A stretch of 64,000 bases of DNA from Macellibacteroides fermentans. GTDB lineage: Bacteria > Bacteroidota > Bacteroidia > Bacteroidales > Tannerellaceae. This document shows positions 50,943-59,665 of this stretch, piece by piece (the stretch's first letter is position 1; each line of letters begins with the position of its first letter). Made by a program: the position numbers and the translations under genes. The notes beneath the pieces were generated by a model. That model was not told where the DNA came from. It did not search any database and was given only the letters and a program-made list of their open reading frames with translations. The stretch lies in NCBI RefSeq assembly GCF_013409575.1, contig NZ_JACCCY010000003.1:124001-188000 (forward strand), given 5' to 3'.

Positions 50943-51707
50943 TTATTTGTTCTTATCTATCAGCTCGCGTGCAAGCTGCATATGATTAACTGCACCTCTG
51001 GATTCTGCATCGTACAACAATGCCGGAATTCCGTAACTGGGTGCCTCGCTGAGTTTGATGTTACGCTGTATCACCGTAGTGAAAACCAGTTCCCTGAAGT
51101 GGCGTTTTACCTCTTCATAGATCTGATTGGCCAGACGAAGTCTCGAATCGTACATGGTAAGAAGGAATCCTTCTATCTCAAGCTGAGGATTAAGCTTCGA
51201 CTTTATGATTTTAATGGTATTAAGCAATTTGCTGATTCCTTCCAACGCAAAATATTCGCATTGTACGGGGATAATAACAGAGTCTGCTGCCGTAAGGGCA
51301 TTAACTGTTATTAAGCCGAGTGACGGAGAGCAGTCTATAAGAATAAAATCATACAGCTCTTTTAATGGGAGCAAAAGCTGCTTGAGAATCTTTTCACGCT
51401 GATCCAGGTTCAGCATCTCAATCTCCGCTCCTACCAAATCAATATGCGATGGAATTATATCTAAACCTTCAACCTGCGTTTTCGAAATTGCACTCCGCGC
51501 ATCTACTCCATTCACAATACACTCATAAATGGAAACTTCGACACTGCGGATATCAATTCCCAATCCGGACGACGCATTGGCCTGAGGGTCTGCATCTACA
51601 ACAAGCACCTTTTTTTCAAGAGCAGCCAGCGATGCAGCCAGATTAATGGTCGTTGTGGTCTTACCCACTCCTCCCTTCTGATTTGCTAAAGCGATAATTT
51701 TTCCCAT
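50943..51707 (-). CDS. parA: Chromosome partitioning ATPase ParA (Soj)
   Basis: A 254-residue ATPase with the deviant Walker [10 protein letters not shown] (residues 10-18), the [13 protein letters not shown] and Walker [17 protein letters not shown] motifs. It drives movement of ParB-parS complexes over the nucleoid. First gene of parA-parB-DUF5683-transglycosylase, with a -7 box TAGTTTTG at 51737-51730. Confidence 0.94.
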   Translation of the reverse strand: MGKIIALANQKGGVGKTTTTINLAASLAALEKKVLVVDADPQANASSGLGIDIRSVEVSIYECIVNGVDARSAISKTQVEGLDIIPSHIDLVGAEIEMLNLDQREKILKQLLLPLKELYDFILIDCSPSLGLITVNALTAADSVIIPVQCEYFALEGISKLLNTIKIIKSKLNPQLEIEGFLLTMYDSRLRLANQIYEEVKRHFRELVFTTVIQRNIKLSEAPSYGIPALLYDAESRGAVNHMQLARELIDKNK

Positions 51708-51900
51708 AATTTCACGTTTAATTCGGTAGCAAAACTAAACATAAATCACTAATCCAAATCCTGTTAAGGCAAAACAATCACTGGTTTGTTGATAAGTTGC
51801 CCGAACTGTTGATAACTTGCAAATATAAACAGAATAAATTAAATATCTGAACGAACACTTGAAGCCGGCTCCTTTTTTAGATTACTTTATAATATAATCC

Positions 51901-53037
51901 TTATTTCGGGGTGGACAGAGATTCGAACATATATCGTGCTGCCCGGTGTGATGCGCCCGGACTTCCGAGCCTGCTTATCACCTCGTCGTAACCTTCCAGC
52001 ATCGTGTTTCTGTAGGCTTCGACCCGGATAATTTTATTCAGTTCTTCGCGGATTGCCTGGCAGGAGAAGGAATCGGCAAACAATTCCTGTACAACTGTTT
52101 TATCAGCAATCAGATTGACCAGCGAAATGTATTTGATATGAAAGAAGTGAGTAAACACAAATCTGACCAGCTTTTTAACGGGTGTTTTATAGCAAACCAC
52201 CTGAGGAACCCTGAAAAGGGCTGTCTCGAGCGTTGCAGTTCCCGAAGTAACCAAGGCCGCCTTACTTTGCTGCAGCAGCCGGTACGTCTGATCAAAGACT
52301 ATGCTTGCTTTATGATTTCCAATATATTCTTTATAATATCCGGGGTCTATACCCGGGGCTCCGGCAATTACGTATTGAAATTCCGTGAATCCCGAAACGG
52401 CATCCAACATAGTGGGCAGGTTGTCTTTTATCTCCTGTCGCCTGCTTCCTGCCAGAAGAGCGATTACCGGTTTATCCGATAATTGGTTTTCCTGTATAAA
52501 CTGGGCAAATGTTTCGTTGGCACAAGTCCGGTTCGCCACAGAGTCGACCGACGGATTACCAACATATGTCACCTTATAATTCAGCTTCCGAAAGAAATCC
52601 GGTTCAAAAGGCAGAATACAGAACATCTTGTCTACATACTTTTTAAAGGACTTGATCCGGTATTGTTTCCAGGCCCATATTTTAGGTGAGATGTAGTAAT
52701 ACACAGGAATGTTCAGAACCGTCTTCACAAACTTGGCTATTTTAAGATTGAATCCCGGATAGTCAATCAATATTACTACATCCGGGTTATAAAGCTTAAT
52801 ATCCTCCTCGCAGGTTTTCATATTCCTCAGAATGGTCTTCAGGTTCAGCAGTACGGGTATAAAGCCCATAAATGCCATGTCCCTGTAATGTTTAACAAGA
52901 ACTCCCCCCTTGGCCGACATAAGGTCTCCTCCAAAGAAACGGAACTCCGCATGCGGATCTTCCTTCTTTAGTCCGTCCATCAGATTCGATGCGTGCAAAT
53001 CTCCGGAGGCTTCACCTGCAATCAGATAATATTTCAT
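51901..53037 (-). CDS. lpxB: Lipid-A-disaccharide synthase
   Basis: A 378-residue glycosyltransferase (GT19) that condenses UDP-2,3-diacylglucosamine with lipid X during lipid A synthesis at the inner membrane. It has [51 protein letters not shown], the nucleotide-site GNPSVDS and [13 protein letters not shown]. It overlaps surE by 4 bases (ATGA), so both are translated from one transcript. Confidence 0.94.
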   Translation of the reverse strand: MKYYLIAGEASGDLHASNLMDGLKKEDPHAEFRFFGGDLMSAKGGVLVKHYRDMAFMGFIPVLLNLKTILRNMKTCEEDIKLYNPDVVILIDYPGFNLKIAKFVKTVLNIPVYYYISPKIWAWKQYRIKSFKKYVDKMFCILPFEPDFFRKLNYKVTYVGNPSVDSVANRTCANETFAQFIQENQLSDKPVIALLAGSRRQEIKDNLPTMLDAVSGFTEFQYVIAGAPGIDPGYYKEYIGNHKASIVFDQTYRLLQQSKAALVTSGTATLETALFRVPQVVCYKTPVKKLVRFVFTHFFHIKYISLVNLIADKTVVQELFADSFSCQAIREELNKIIRVEAYRNTMLEGYDEVISRLGSPGASHRAARYMFESLSTPK

Positions 53038-53810
53038 TGCTCTTCAATCTCCCATTGCTTAAAACGATTCAGGTAAGCATAGTCGGTCACGTCTATCTTG
53101 CAGGGGACCAACGAGGCATATCCTGCCTCCAATGCAACGGTGTCGCTATCGTCCTGCACAGGGTGATGATTCTGAAATTCGCCTGTAAGCCAGTAAACCT
53201 CTTTACCAGCCGGACTCTTCATCCGTAAAAACTCTTTCACCCAGCGGCCATCGGCCTGTTTACAGACTTTCATCCCTTTTACTCTTGGAATATTAGGTAC
53301 ATTCAGGTTCAAATAGGTTCCTTTTGGCAGTCCCTCCTTCAAAACCGTACGGGCCAGCTTACGGGCCAGACGGCAGCTTTCGGTAAAATCTGCATCGGGA
53401 TGTGTATCGGTCAGGGAAACTCCGATGGAGGGTATATTAAAGATACATCCTTCAATTGCGGCCCCCATGGTACCCGAATAATGAACACAGATTGCCATAT
53501 TGGTTCCATGATTTATACCAGAGACCAACAGGTCGGGTTTCCGATCCAAGACTTCGTTCACTGCCAGCTTTACACAGTCTACCGGAGTGCCCGAACAACA
53601 GTATTGTGTGAGGCCTTCCTCTTTTTTTACAAGGGTGTAGTGAATAGGAGCCACAGAAGTAATGGCACTGGACATGCCGGAACGGGGTCCGTCCGGAGCA
53701 AACACTACAATATCACCTACTGCCCGAAGACAAAATATCAATTCTTTAATTCCTTTTGCCTGAATACCATCGTCGTTCGTGATCAGGATCAAAGGTCTGT
53801 CATTCATCAT
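53034..53810 (-). CDS. surE: 5'-nucleotidase SurE
   Basis: A 258-residue metal-dependent nucleoside monophosphate phosphatase. [13 protein letters not shown] (the Asp pair), [22 protein letters not shown] and GTMGAAIEG contain the metal and substrate residues. The frame extends to 53894, but a promoter (-33 TTTG 53867-53864, -7 TACCTTTA 53843-53836, 20 bp apart) lies within that extension, so ATG at 53810 is used (a second ATG follows at once). Confidence 0.93.
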   Translation of the reverse strand: MMNDRPLILITNDDGIQAKGIKELIFCLRAVGDIVVFAPDGPRSGMSSAITSVAPIHYTLVKKEEGLTQYCCSGTPVDCVKLAVNEVLDRKPDLLVSGINHGTNMAICVHYSGTMGAAIEGCIFNIPSIGVSLTDTHPDADFTESCRLARKLARTVLKEGLPKGTYLNLNVPNIPRVKGMKVCKQADGRWVKEFLRMKSPAGKEVYWLTGEFQNHHPVQDDSDTVALEAGYASLVPCKIDVTDYAYLNRFKQWEIEEQ

Positions 53811-53835
53811 ACTTTTATACCTTTCAATTTCGTTG

Positions 53836-53867
53836 TAAAGGTACAAATTATTTGAGTTCCCTACAAA
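53836..53867 (-). promoter_or_regulatory. surE-lpxB promoter
   Basis: -33 TTTG at 53867-53864 and -7 TACCTTTA at 53843-53836 with a 20-bp spacer, 26 bases before the surE ATG. Fits the Bacteroidetes sigma-A consensus. Confidence 0.65.
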
Positions 53868-53972
53868 ACAGGAAATCTTTAACATCTTTTTCAATTATTG
53901 TTTGCAGCATTTCCGGGCGTCATGCATCTTTATTAGTGTAAATCATAAAGTAACAATATAAAATTGAATTCT

Positions 53973-54704
53973 ATGAAAGCATTTAAAGTATTTGTAATTC
54001 TTACCGGTCTGATTTTAACCCCTCTGGTATTTAATTCATGCTTAAGTGACGATGATGATTATTCTTTAGGTAAATTTTGGATATCCATCGCGACTGTCGA
54101 GCCGCTTGACAACAATACGTATTCGTTGATCCTGGATGATGGAACGAAGCTTTGGCCTGCTGCTACCAATTATCCGGGTTACGATCCGAAAAATGATCAG
54201 CGCGCTCTGGTAAATTACACAATCTTATCGGATTCGATTCAGGGATACGATCATTTTATCAAGGTAAACAGTATCCAAAATATCCTGACTAAACCTATCG
54301 CCACGTTAACAGCAGAAAATGATTCTGTTTATGGAAATGATCCGGTTAAAATTATTGACATGTGGGTAGGCGGTGGTTACCTGAATGTACAGTTCGGGTT
54401 CAATTACGGTGGGTCAAAGGCACACTTTATCAACCTGGTGCAGGATACAACACAGACATCGACTCCCAAAGTATTGGAGTTCAGACACAATGCCTATAAC
54501 GACCAGCCCGTTGCCGGTAAAGAAGGTCTTGTAGCCTTTAACCTGAGCAAGTTGGTTGAAGCAGGTAAAGATTCAGTAAATTTCAAAGTCAAGGTTAAGA
54601 CCTTTGACGGTGAAAAGACGTACGACATGAGTTATAACTGGAAAAGCAAAGAGGTGGAAGCTTCTAAAAAGATTTCGGTAAATTCATTCGGGAATATCAG
54701 ATAA
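53973..54704 (+). CDS. NigD-like surface lipoprotein
   Basis: A 243-residue lipoprotein. A signal peptide ends at the lipobox FNSC (Cys at about residue 23), followed by an acidic SDDDD tract, a lipoprotein export-like signal in Bacteroidetes. The N-terminal domain has ISIATVEPLDNNTYSLILDD and LVNYTILSD; the C-terminal domain has INLVQDTT and a beta-sandwich ending KISVNSFGNIR. The family is named for NigD but its role is not established. An in-frame TTG three codons upstream is ignored. Confidence 0.8.
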   Translation: MKAFKVFVILTGLILTPLVFNSCLSDDDDYSLGKFWISIATVEPLDNNTYSLILDDGTKLWPAATNYPGYDPKNDQRALVNYTILSDSIQGYDHFIKVNSIQNILTKPIATLTAENDSVYGNDPVKIIDMWVGGGYLNVQFGFNYGGSKAHFINLVQDTTQTSTPKVLEFRHNAYNDQPVAGKEGLVAFNLSKLVEAGKDSVNFKVKVKTFDGEKTYDMSYNWKSKEVEASKKISVNSFGNIR

Positions 54705-54745
54705 AACCCTTCCTACATAACTTTTATTTTATCATTTAGTTCAGC

Positions 54746-54780
54746 AAAAGAGAGACACCGTGAGGGTGCCTCTCTTTTTT
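54746..54780. terminator. Bidirectional terminator after the NigD-like gene
   Basis: AAAAGAGAGACACC and GGGTGCCTCTCTTTT pair with one mismatch around GTGA, with T runs on both strands. It ends the NigD-like gene and the convergent sigma-factor operon (last stop at 54791). Confidence 0.8.
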
Positions 54781-54790
54781 TGTAAGAATA

Positions 54791-55150
54791 TTATTTGGTA
54801 TATGTCATCAACCGGTCCATCATCGTAAAGAAGATAAAGAAACTCACGATCGATAAAATAGACAGTACGTAGGGGAACGACTCCCTGATCTGAAAATAAA
54901 GAGTACCCAGATCATTTTTATGCGTGATAAGCAAAAGCAAGCCTACAAGGATCAACAATAAACATCCGATGCCTAAAGCGATTATACCTCCTTGCGAATA
55001 GCCCTCATCTACAATTACCGGACGCTTTAAGGGAGCCTCTTTTTGAATCAAATCCATGATTTTAAGATCCATCCCTTTGGGTGGAGTCTCGCGGCAATCC
55101 TTTAATAAAGCCCGCGTAAGGTTATCTGCTTTTTGATTTATAGAGTTCAT
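54791..55150 (-). CDS. Small membrane protein, probable ECF anti-sigma partner
   Basis: A 119-residue protein. A cytoplasmic N-terminus (ALLKDCRETPPKGMDLKIMD, about residues 14-33) is followed by two membrane segments at about 55-75 (GIIALGIGCLLLILVGLLLL) and 90-112. It overlaps the sigma gene by 4 bases (ATGA), so stoichiometric co-expression is likely; the short N-terminal segment could bind sigma. There is no zinc HxxxCxxC motif, so it is not a classical ZAS anti-sigma. Confidence 0.6.
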   Translation of the reverse strand: MNSINQKADNLTRALLKDCRETPPKGMDLKIMDLIQKEAPLKRPVIVDEGYSQGGIIALGIGCLLLILVGLLLLITHKNDLGTLYFQIRESFPYVLSILSIVSFFIFFTMMDRLMTYTK

Positions 55151-55710
55151 ATCATATTTACCATTTCATGTTTAGCTATTTTCTGCAAAGATTCATAAAA
55201 ATGTTTCCGTCCACGGAACAATTTTACTTTAATATTAGAAGTTGTGAGTTCCGTAATCTGACGGATCTCATCAATAGAGCACTCTTCCAGATAGTACAAA
55301 GATAATAAAAGGGCTTCATCCTTTGGCATCTTTTTCAAAACTTTGGTAATAATCTCCTTCCGATCCTCGCGTTGCAGTATCTCCGTTGCACTGTCTATAT
55401 CATCGTCGGTCAGATCGGCTGGTGTTGCCTCATCATAGCTGGAAAACAGGCGCTGTTGCCTTAATGCCGATAAGGAGGTGTGATACACAATCCGATAAAA
55501 CCAGGTTGAGAATTTACTTCCGAACTGGAAGGTTGGGAGCGCCCTATACATCTTCACATAGGAATCTTGTACGGCCTCCTCCGCCTCTTCGCGGTTCTCC
55601 AGAATACGGAATGCGATGCTAAAGGCCATTTGCTGATACTTTGTGACGAGGCAGGAGAAACTTTGTGTATCTCCTGCCAGGATGTTTTCAATCCACCTTT
55701 GTTCGTCCAT
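55147..55710 (-). CDS. ECF RNA polymerase sigma factor (sigma-70 family)
   Basis: A 187-residue protein with region 2 at about residues 12-75 (YQQMAFSIAFRILENREEAE and DSYVKMYRALPTFQ) and region 4 at about 115-175 (LLSLYYLEECSIDEIRQITE, LTTSNIKVKLFRGRKHFYE). Region 3 is absent, as in ECF factors. It sits between a membrane protein gene upstream and the anti-sigma-like gene downstream. Target promoters are unknown. Confidence 0.88.
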   Translation of the reverse strand: MDEQRWIENILAGDTQSFSCLVTKYQQMAFSIAFRILENREEAEEAVQDSYVKMYRALPTFQFGSKFSTWFYRIVYHTSLSALRQQRLFSSYDEATPADLTDDDIDSATEILQREDRKEIITKVLKKMPKDEALLLSLYYLEECSIDEIRQITELTTSNIKVKLFRGRKHFYESLQKIAKHEMVNMI

Positions 55711-55748
55711 GCAGTCTTGCCTGTTTGATTTTATGAATTACTGTTTTC

Positions 55749-56126
55749 TTAGATTTCCGGATTATTATCCTGTTTCTGCATACTCCGTATCATAAAGAAG
55801 TAGGCTAAAAAGGCAATTCCTCCGAACAAAATAGTCATAATCGCAATCATAAAATCGCCGGCAAAGCTATCACGCAGCCACGTTTCGCTGATTCCTAAAC
55901 CAATCATAGCTCCCACTGCAAGTCCAACCAAAAGCAATCCGTTACGTAAAGCGGTATATTTGTTTGTCCGCTTTTCGGGTTCCTGCAAAATCATTCCTTT
56001 TTCAATCATTGCCAGTTTTTCCTGGTGTTTAGTCTGTACGCTTTTATACACAATAATTGAAATTACTAAAATTGGCAATCCAATCGTACAAATAATTGCC
56101 ACAATGGGGATTAATAAACCTGACAT
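55749..56126 (-). CDS. DUF6249-like inner-membrane protein
   Basis: A 125-residue protein with an N-terminal membrane segment (LLIPIVAIICTIGLPILVIS), a basic cytoplasmic loop (SVQTKHQEKLAMIEKGMILQ) and two further segments (GLLLVGLAVGAMIGLGIS and FMIAIMTILFGGIAFLAYFF). It matches DUF6249 and precedes the sigma gene by 38 bases. It may be the first gene of that regulatory operon. Confidence 0.65.
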   Translation of the reverse strand: MSGLLIPIVAIICTIGLPILVISIIVYKSVQTKHQEKLAMIEKGMILQEPEKRTNKYTALRNGLLLVGLAVGAMIGLGISETWLRDSFAGDFMIAIMTILFGGIAFLAYFFMIRSMQKQDNNPEI

Positions 56127-56437
56127 ACTGTTGTTATTTTAATTAATTATTCTTGTTACATATATGACAACGGGAGTGGATTTTCGGTTACAAAAAACAG
56201 ATACAAAAAAAGAATATTTTTTAAAGTAGCATACAAAGTGGTATATAGTAAGCTTACATCCTCCTTATACTATGTTTAAAATATATATCCTTACAAGCTT
56301 CGCCCCATGGGCGCGTTTCAACAGCTCCATGGGCCCGTTAAAACGTCTCCATGGAGCCGATTGACAAATATAGTATTCTTTGAGCTTAAAGATAGTCTTC
56401 TTTTGATTAAGGTATAGCTTTTATCCGTTAAAAACAA
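56127..56437. other. Intergenic region with a 22-bp palindrome array
   Basis: No gene is visible. The segment holds the array at 56301-56360 and A+T-rich sequence on both sides. I found no -7 box clearly assigned to the DUF6249 gene. Confidence 0.5.
56301..56360. repeat. Three CCATGG-centred units at exact 22-bp spacing
   Basis: CCATGG starts at 56305, 56327 and 56349. Units read CCATGGGCGCGTTTCAACAG, CCATGGGCCCGTTAAAACGT and CCATGGAGCCG. Each of the first two also has a GTTNNAAC palindrome 5 bp after the first, so every unit is a pair of palindromes. The last is the longer palindrome CTCCATGGAG. Confidence 0.75.
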
Positions 56438-56473
56438 AAAGGATGCCTAAACCAATGGTTTAAGACATCCTTT
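56438..56473 (-). terminator. Terminator of the Gfo/Idh-DUF1080-DoxX operon
   Basis: On the minus strand AAAGGATG and TAAACC arms pair with GGTTTA and CATCCTTT around an AAT loop, with a small internal loop; T-rich sequence follows. It lies 24 bases past the last Gfo/Idh stop codon. Confidence 0.75.
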
Positions 56474-56496
56474 AAGATATGCTGAAAGAAAGCGGG

Positions 56497-58146
56497 TTAT
56501 CCCCGTACGATCTCTTCCTTATCTTTATCCCAATACATAGTACGGCCTTCCAGAAATGCACGTGTACCCATATGGGCTGTAATAGCTTCCTCGAATGCCT
56601 GATCAATGTTGCAACTCGGTGTTTTTCCCTGACGGATACACTCCAGCCATTCGCGGATATGAAGGAACGTTGTATCGTACCGTTTACCGTTCACATAGGT
56701 ATACAACAAACCTCTCTGGGCAAAATAGAGTTCGGTTGCCGATGTAATCGTATCCGAGTTATCTTGTCCGGGTATGTAGTTATAGAATGGTTGGTCGGGC
56801 ACAATAATACCTTTCTCAATTTTCTCTGCATAGCGTGTAGACCGGGCATCCACTTTCAATGTAAGTGTATTGGAGATTTCCATTGATGCATCGTGTCCCA
56901 TAATCACCTTACCTCTGTTACGGCTGTTTGCCAGCGTAGCGCTATAAAGCATGGTGAAGTTCTTTTCGGGGAACTCGAATGTAGTATGTAATACATCCGG
57001 TACGGTGCGTCCGTCTTTAAAGAAATAAACGCCTCCCGATGAGGTTGCCGAATGCGGAATTCCAACTTCCATAATCTGGTTGATGGCATCGTACTCGTGA
57101 GTAAGCAAGTCGCCGCTCAATCCTGTACTGTAATCCCACCAGCAGCGCCAGCGGAAGAAACGTTCCAGACTGAACTTCGAACGATCGTCCGGACCCATAT
57201 ATTTCTCAAGCTTGTTGGATAGCATGTAGTCGCGGTATTCCTTGATACGCTCCGGATCTCCCTCAAACTGTTTCCAGTCGATTGTCTCGGGCGACGAGCC
57301 TTCAATAATATCGTACACCCAGGCTCCATTGGGATCGTTACGGTTTGTACATACCTCAATCAGATTAACAGGTCCGATCAGGCCTTTGCTGATAATCTCT
57401 TTAGCCTTTTGATAGCTGTCGGTCTGACGGCCCTGATGTCCAAGCTGAAAAACTATACCGGTTTCCTTGATCACTTCGCGTACCATATATGTTTCAGGTA
57501 CGGTCCACGACAATGGTTTTTCAACATACACATGCTTTCCGGCTTTAGCTGCAGCCATCGCCATTGTGCTATGCCAATGGTCGGGTGTTGCTATGATTAC
57601 AGCATCGATATCGTCTGCCGCCAACAATTCCTGGTAAGTGCGGTAACGTTTGGGAGCAGGACCAAATTTCCCGTTACTACCCTCACGGTGTATATTCGCA
57701 CTGGCCTGTACTGCAGCCTCGGCATAAACATCAAATATATCACAAACCCCATTTACAACAACATTCAGATCATCTTGTTCCAGATATTGCTGATAGCGGT
57801 TATCCTTTTTATCCTTCTTATTTGCTTCAATCAAGGTATCAATCCACGATGGTTCTGCAAAACCTGCAGCTCTCATCAATTGCTTTCCACGGATACCAAA
57901 ACCGATTAGACCTAAACGGATCTGTTTTCCGTTTGGCTGAGCCTCCAACATGGTTGGCCCCTCTTTGCTAAGTTGAAAAACATCAGACATATCTCTGCGT
58001 GTTCTTTCAAACTTTTGTCTTTGATATACTCCATACGCCATTGCTCCTAACAAAGGAACTGTAGCTAATGCTTTCAAAGCATCTCTACGGCCGGATGATT
58101 CTGGCAGATTATTCTCCGGAGTTTTCTTTACATCTTCTTGTGCCAT
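56497..58146 (-). CDS. Tat-exported Gfo/Idh/MocA oxidoreductase 2
   Basis: A 549-residue NAD(P)-dependent dehydrogenase. The N-terminus carries a Tat-type signal (GRRDALKALATVPLLGAMAY). The Rossmann fold starts at LGLIGFGIRGKQLMRAAGF, followed by the substrate-binding EKP motif (KHVYVEKPLSWTVPE). It lies 4 bases after the DoxX gene. With the other Gfo/Idh protein and DUF1080 it fits glycoside degradation through oxidation of the sugar at C3. The substrate is not known. Confidence 0.82.
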   Translation of the reverse strand: MAQEDVKKTPENNLPESSGRRDALKALATVPLLGAMAYGVYQRQKFERTRRDMSDVFQLSKEGPTMLEAQPNGKQIRLGLIGFGIRGKQLMRAAGFAEPSWIDTLIEANKKDKKDNRYQQYLEQDDLNVVVNGVCDIFDVYAEAAVQASANIHREGSNGKFGPAPKRYRTYQELLAADDIDAVIIATPDHWHSTMAMAAAKAGKHVYVEKPLSWTVPETYMVREVIKETGIVFQLGHQGRQTDSYQKAKEIISKGLIGPVNLIEVCTNRNDPNGAWVYDIIEGSSPETIDWKQFEGDPERIKEYRDYMLSNKLEKYMGPDDRSKFSLERFFRWRCWWDYSTGLSGDLLTHEYDAINQIMEVGIPHSATSSGGVYFFKDGRTVPDVLHTTFEFPEKNFTMLYSATLANSRNRGKVIMGHDASMEISNTLTLKVDARSTRYAEKIEKGIIVPDQPFYNYIPGQDNSDTITSATELYFAQRGLLYTYVNGKRYDTTFLHIREWLECIRQGKTPSCNIDQAFEEAITAHMGTRAFLEGRTMYWDKDKEEIVRG

Positions 58147-58150
58147 CTCA

Positions 58151-58669
58151 TCAAATCAATTTAAGTTTCAAAATGCTTTTAGGCATAGCCTTTACAAGCA
58201 AGCGATCTATTCCTATTATTTTGGAAGTAGGGAATACAAGCAACACCACCAGGGCTGCCAACTCCACCAGATTCTTATCTATCCAGAGATAAGTTCCTTC
58301 AAACGGCATAATATAGCCGGCACCAATAAAAGATGGATGAGAAAGGTAATAGATTCCTAAAAAAGTTATTCCACCAATGGCGGATAATTTAGAAAGACAG
58401 CCTGTTAGTAAACCCAGACCCACTAAAAACAATCCCCACTCATTACAGAGGTTTACCAAATTCATCGTGGCTGGATCTTGTGTCAGTCCAATGAAAAATG
58501 AGGAAGCGGGACCTTTTGAATCCAACAGATAGGCCATTGATGTCCATTTTGGATTCATTATTTTTACAAGTCCCTCGTACATGAAATGCCATCCGATAAA
58601 CAGCCTTAACACCACAAGCCAAGTTATTTGAGCTTTTGTGTACACACAACAGTTTTCCGAGTTCTTCAT
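58151..58669 (-). CDS. DoxX-family membrane protein
   Basis: A 172-residue protein with four predicted membrane segments (WLVVLRLFIGWHFMYEGLVK, LVNLCNEWGLFLVGLGLLTG, LSAIGGITFLGIYYLSH, LVELAALVVLLVFP). DoxX proteins accept electrons from quinone-linked or periplasmic dehydrogenases in several systems. Here it may pass electrons from the exported Gfo/Idh enzymes to the quinone pool; that is inference. Confidence 0.78.
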   Translation of the reverse strand: MKNSENCCVYTKAQITWLVVLRLFIGWHFMYEGLVKIMNPKWTSMAYLLDSKGPASSFFIGLTQDPATMNLVNLCNEWGLFLVGLGLLTGCLSKLSAIGGITFLGIYYLSHPSFIGAGYIMPFEGTYLWIDKNLVELAALVVLLVFPTSKIIGIDRLLVKAMPKSILKLKLI

Positions 58670-58797
58670 TTGTATTATTATAAATGATTTAAATTATTTC
58701 AGACCGTCGATATAGAAAACAAAGAATACCCGAAGTGAGTCTTCTCTCTCCGGGTATTACTTATTAATAATATCAAGTTCTGTTTGACAAAATAAAA

Positions 58798-59646
58798 TTA
58801 ATCTAAAAGTTTAATTTTAATATTGCGGAACCAAACATCGTCACCATGATCCTGAAGACCGATAAAGCCTTCTTTGTTTTCGCCACCGCAGTTCAGCAAC
58901 AATTCGTAAGCCAAAGGCCATTTGTCTTTGCTGAATTTGCTTGCGTCAAGAAGTTCTTTCCATTGTTGTGTCCACAAGTGGTATTCAACAACTGGCTCGT
59001 CGTTTTGGTAGTGAACAACTGTTCCTTTGTAGCACATAATCTTAACCTTGTTCCATTGTCCGAAAGGTTTAGAATTTTGTGGTTTTGCAGGAATCATGTC
59101 ATACAATGAAGAAGACTGACGGTTACCATCTTTACCCATTTTGGCATCCGGATGATTTTCGTTATCCAATACCTGGCACTCAGGTGCAGAGATATAAGCG
59201 GGTTGTCCTTCCACTTCCTGAATCAAATAGAAAATACCAGAGTTTGCACCCTTTGCAACCTTCCATTCCAATTCCAATTCAAAGTTCTTGAATTTGTGAG
59301 CAAATACAAGATCTCCTCCATCTTTAGCACCAGCTTCGCCGGCACCAGAACCTTTGATGTGAATAGCCTTATCATTCACTTCCCATGCTGTAGGAACGTC
59401 TTCGCGGTTATAACCTCTCCAACCGTTCATAGTCTTTCCGTCAAACAAAGTGATCCATCCGTCGGCATCCTTTGGGAATGTAGACAAGTCTACTGTAGGC
59501 AGATCCATTAATTTGTACTCAGGAGTAGCAGCAACAGCAGTTGAATCAACGGCAGGAGCCTCTTCGGCTTTTTTATTTCCACCTGCACAAGATGCAAAAC
59601 ATCCCATTAAAATTGCAGCACTTGCTAATAATACTACTTTTTTCAT
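58798..59646 (-). CDS. DUF1080 (3-keto-disaccharide hydrolase) lipoprotein
   Basis: A 282-residue lipoprotein with lipobox FASC (Cys about residue 20), an Ala/Glu/Lys linker and a DUF1080 beta-sandwich (about 60-280; GWITLFDGKTMNGWRGYNR, GDLVFAHKFKNFELELEWKV, GANSGIFYLIQEV, NCGGENKEGFIGLQDHGDDV). The family includes 3-keto-glycoside hydrolases that cleave a sugar whose C3 was oxidised. It starts 19 bases after the first Gfo/Idh gene; together they form one pathway. Confidence 0.85.
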   Translation of the reverse strand: MKKVVLLASAAILMGCFASCAGGNKKAEEAPAVDSTAVAATPEYKLMDLPTVDLSTFPKDADGWITLFDGKTMNGWRGYNREDVPTAWEVNDKAIHIKGSGAGEAGAKDGGDLVFAHKFKNFELELEWKVAKGANSGIFYLIQEVEGQPAYISAPECQVLDNENHPDAKMGKDGNRQSSSLYDMIPAKPQNSKPFGQWNKVKIMCYKGTVVHYQNDEPVVEYHLWTQQWKELLDASKFSKDKWPLAYELLLNCGGENKEGFIGLQDHGDDVWFRNIKIKLLD

Positions 59647-59665
59647 TTTATTATTTTAATTAAAA

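Noticed and set aside
50040-51707. Possible replication origin near parAB.
   Set aside because: No dnaA, dnaN or DnaA-box cluster was seen in the window.
51708-51720. TTTCACGTTTAA near parA, resembling half of a parS site.
   Set aside because: The second half of the parS palindrome (GTGAAACA) is missing, so it is not a credible parS.
56301-56360. Possible CRISPR or intrinsic terminator string.
   Set aside because: No spacers, and the palindromes lack T runs.
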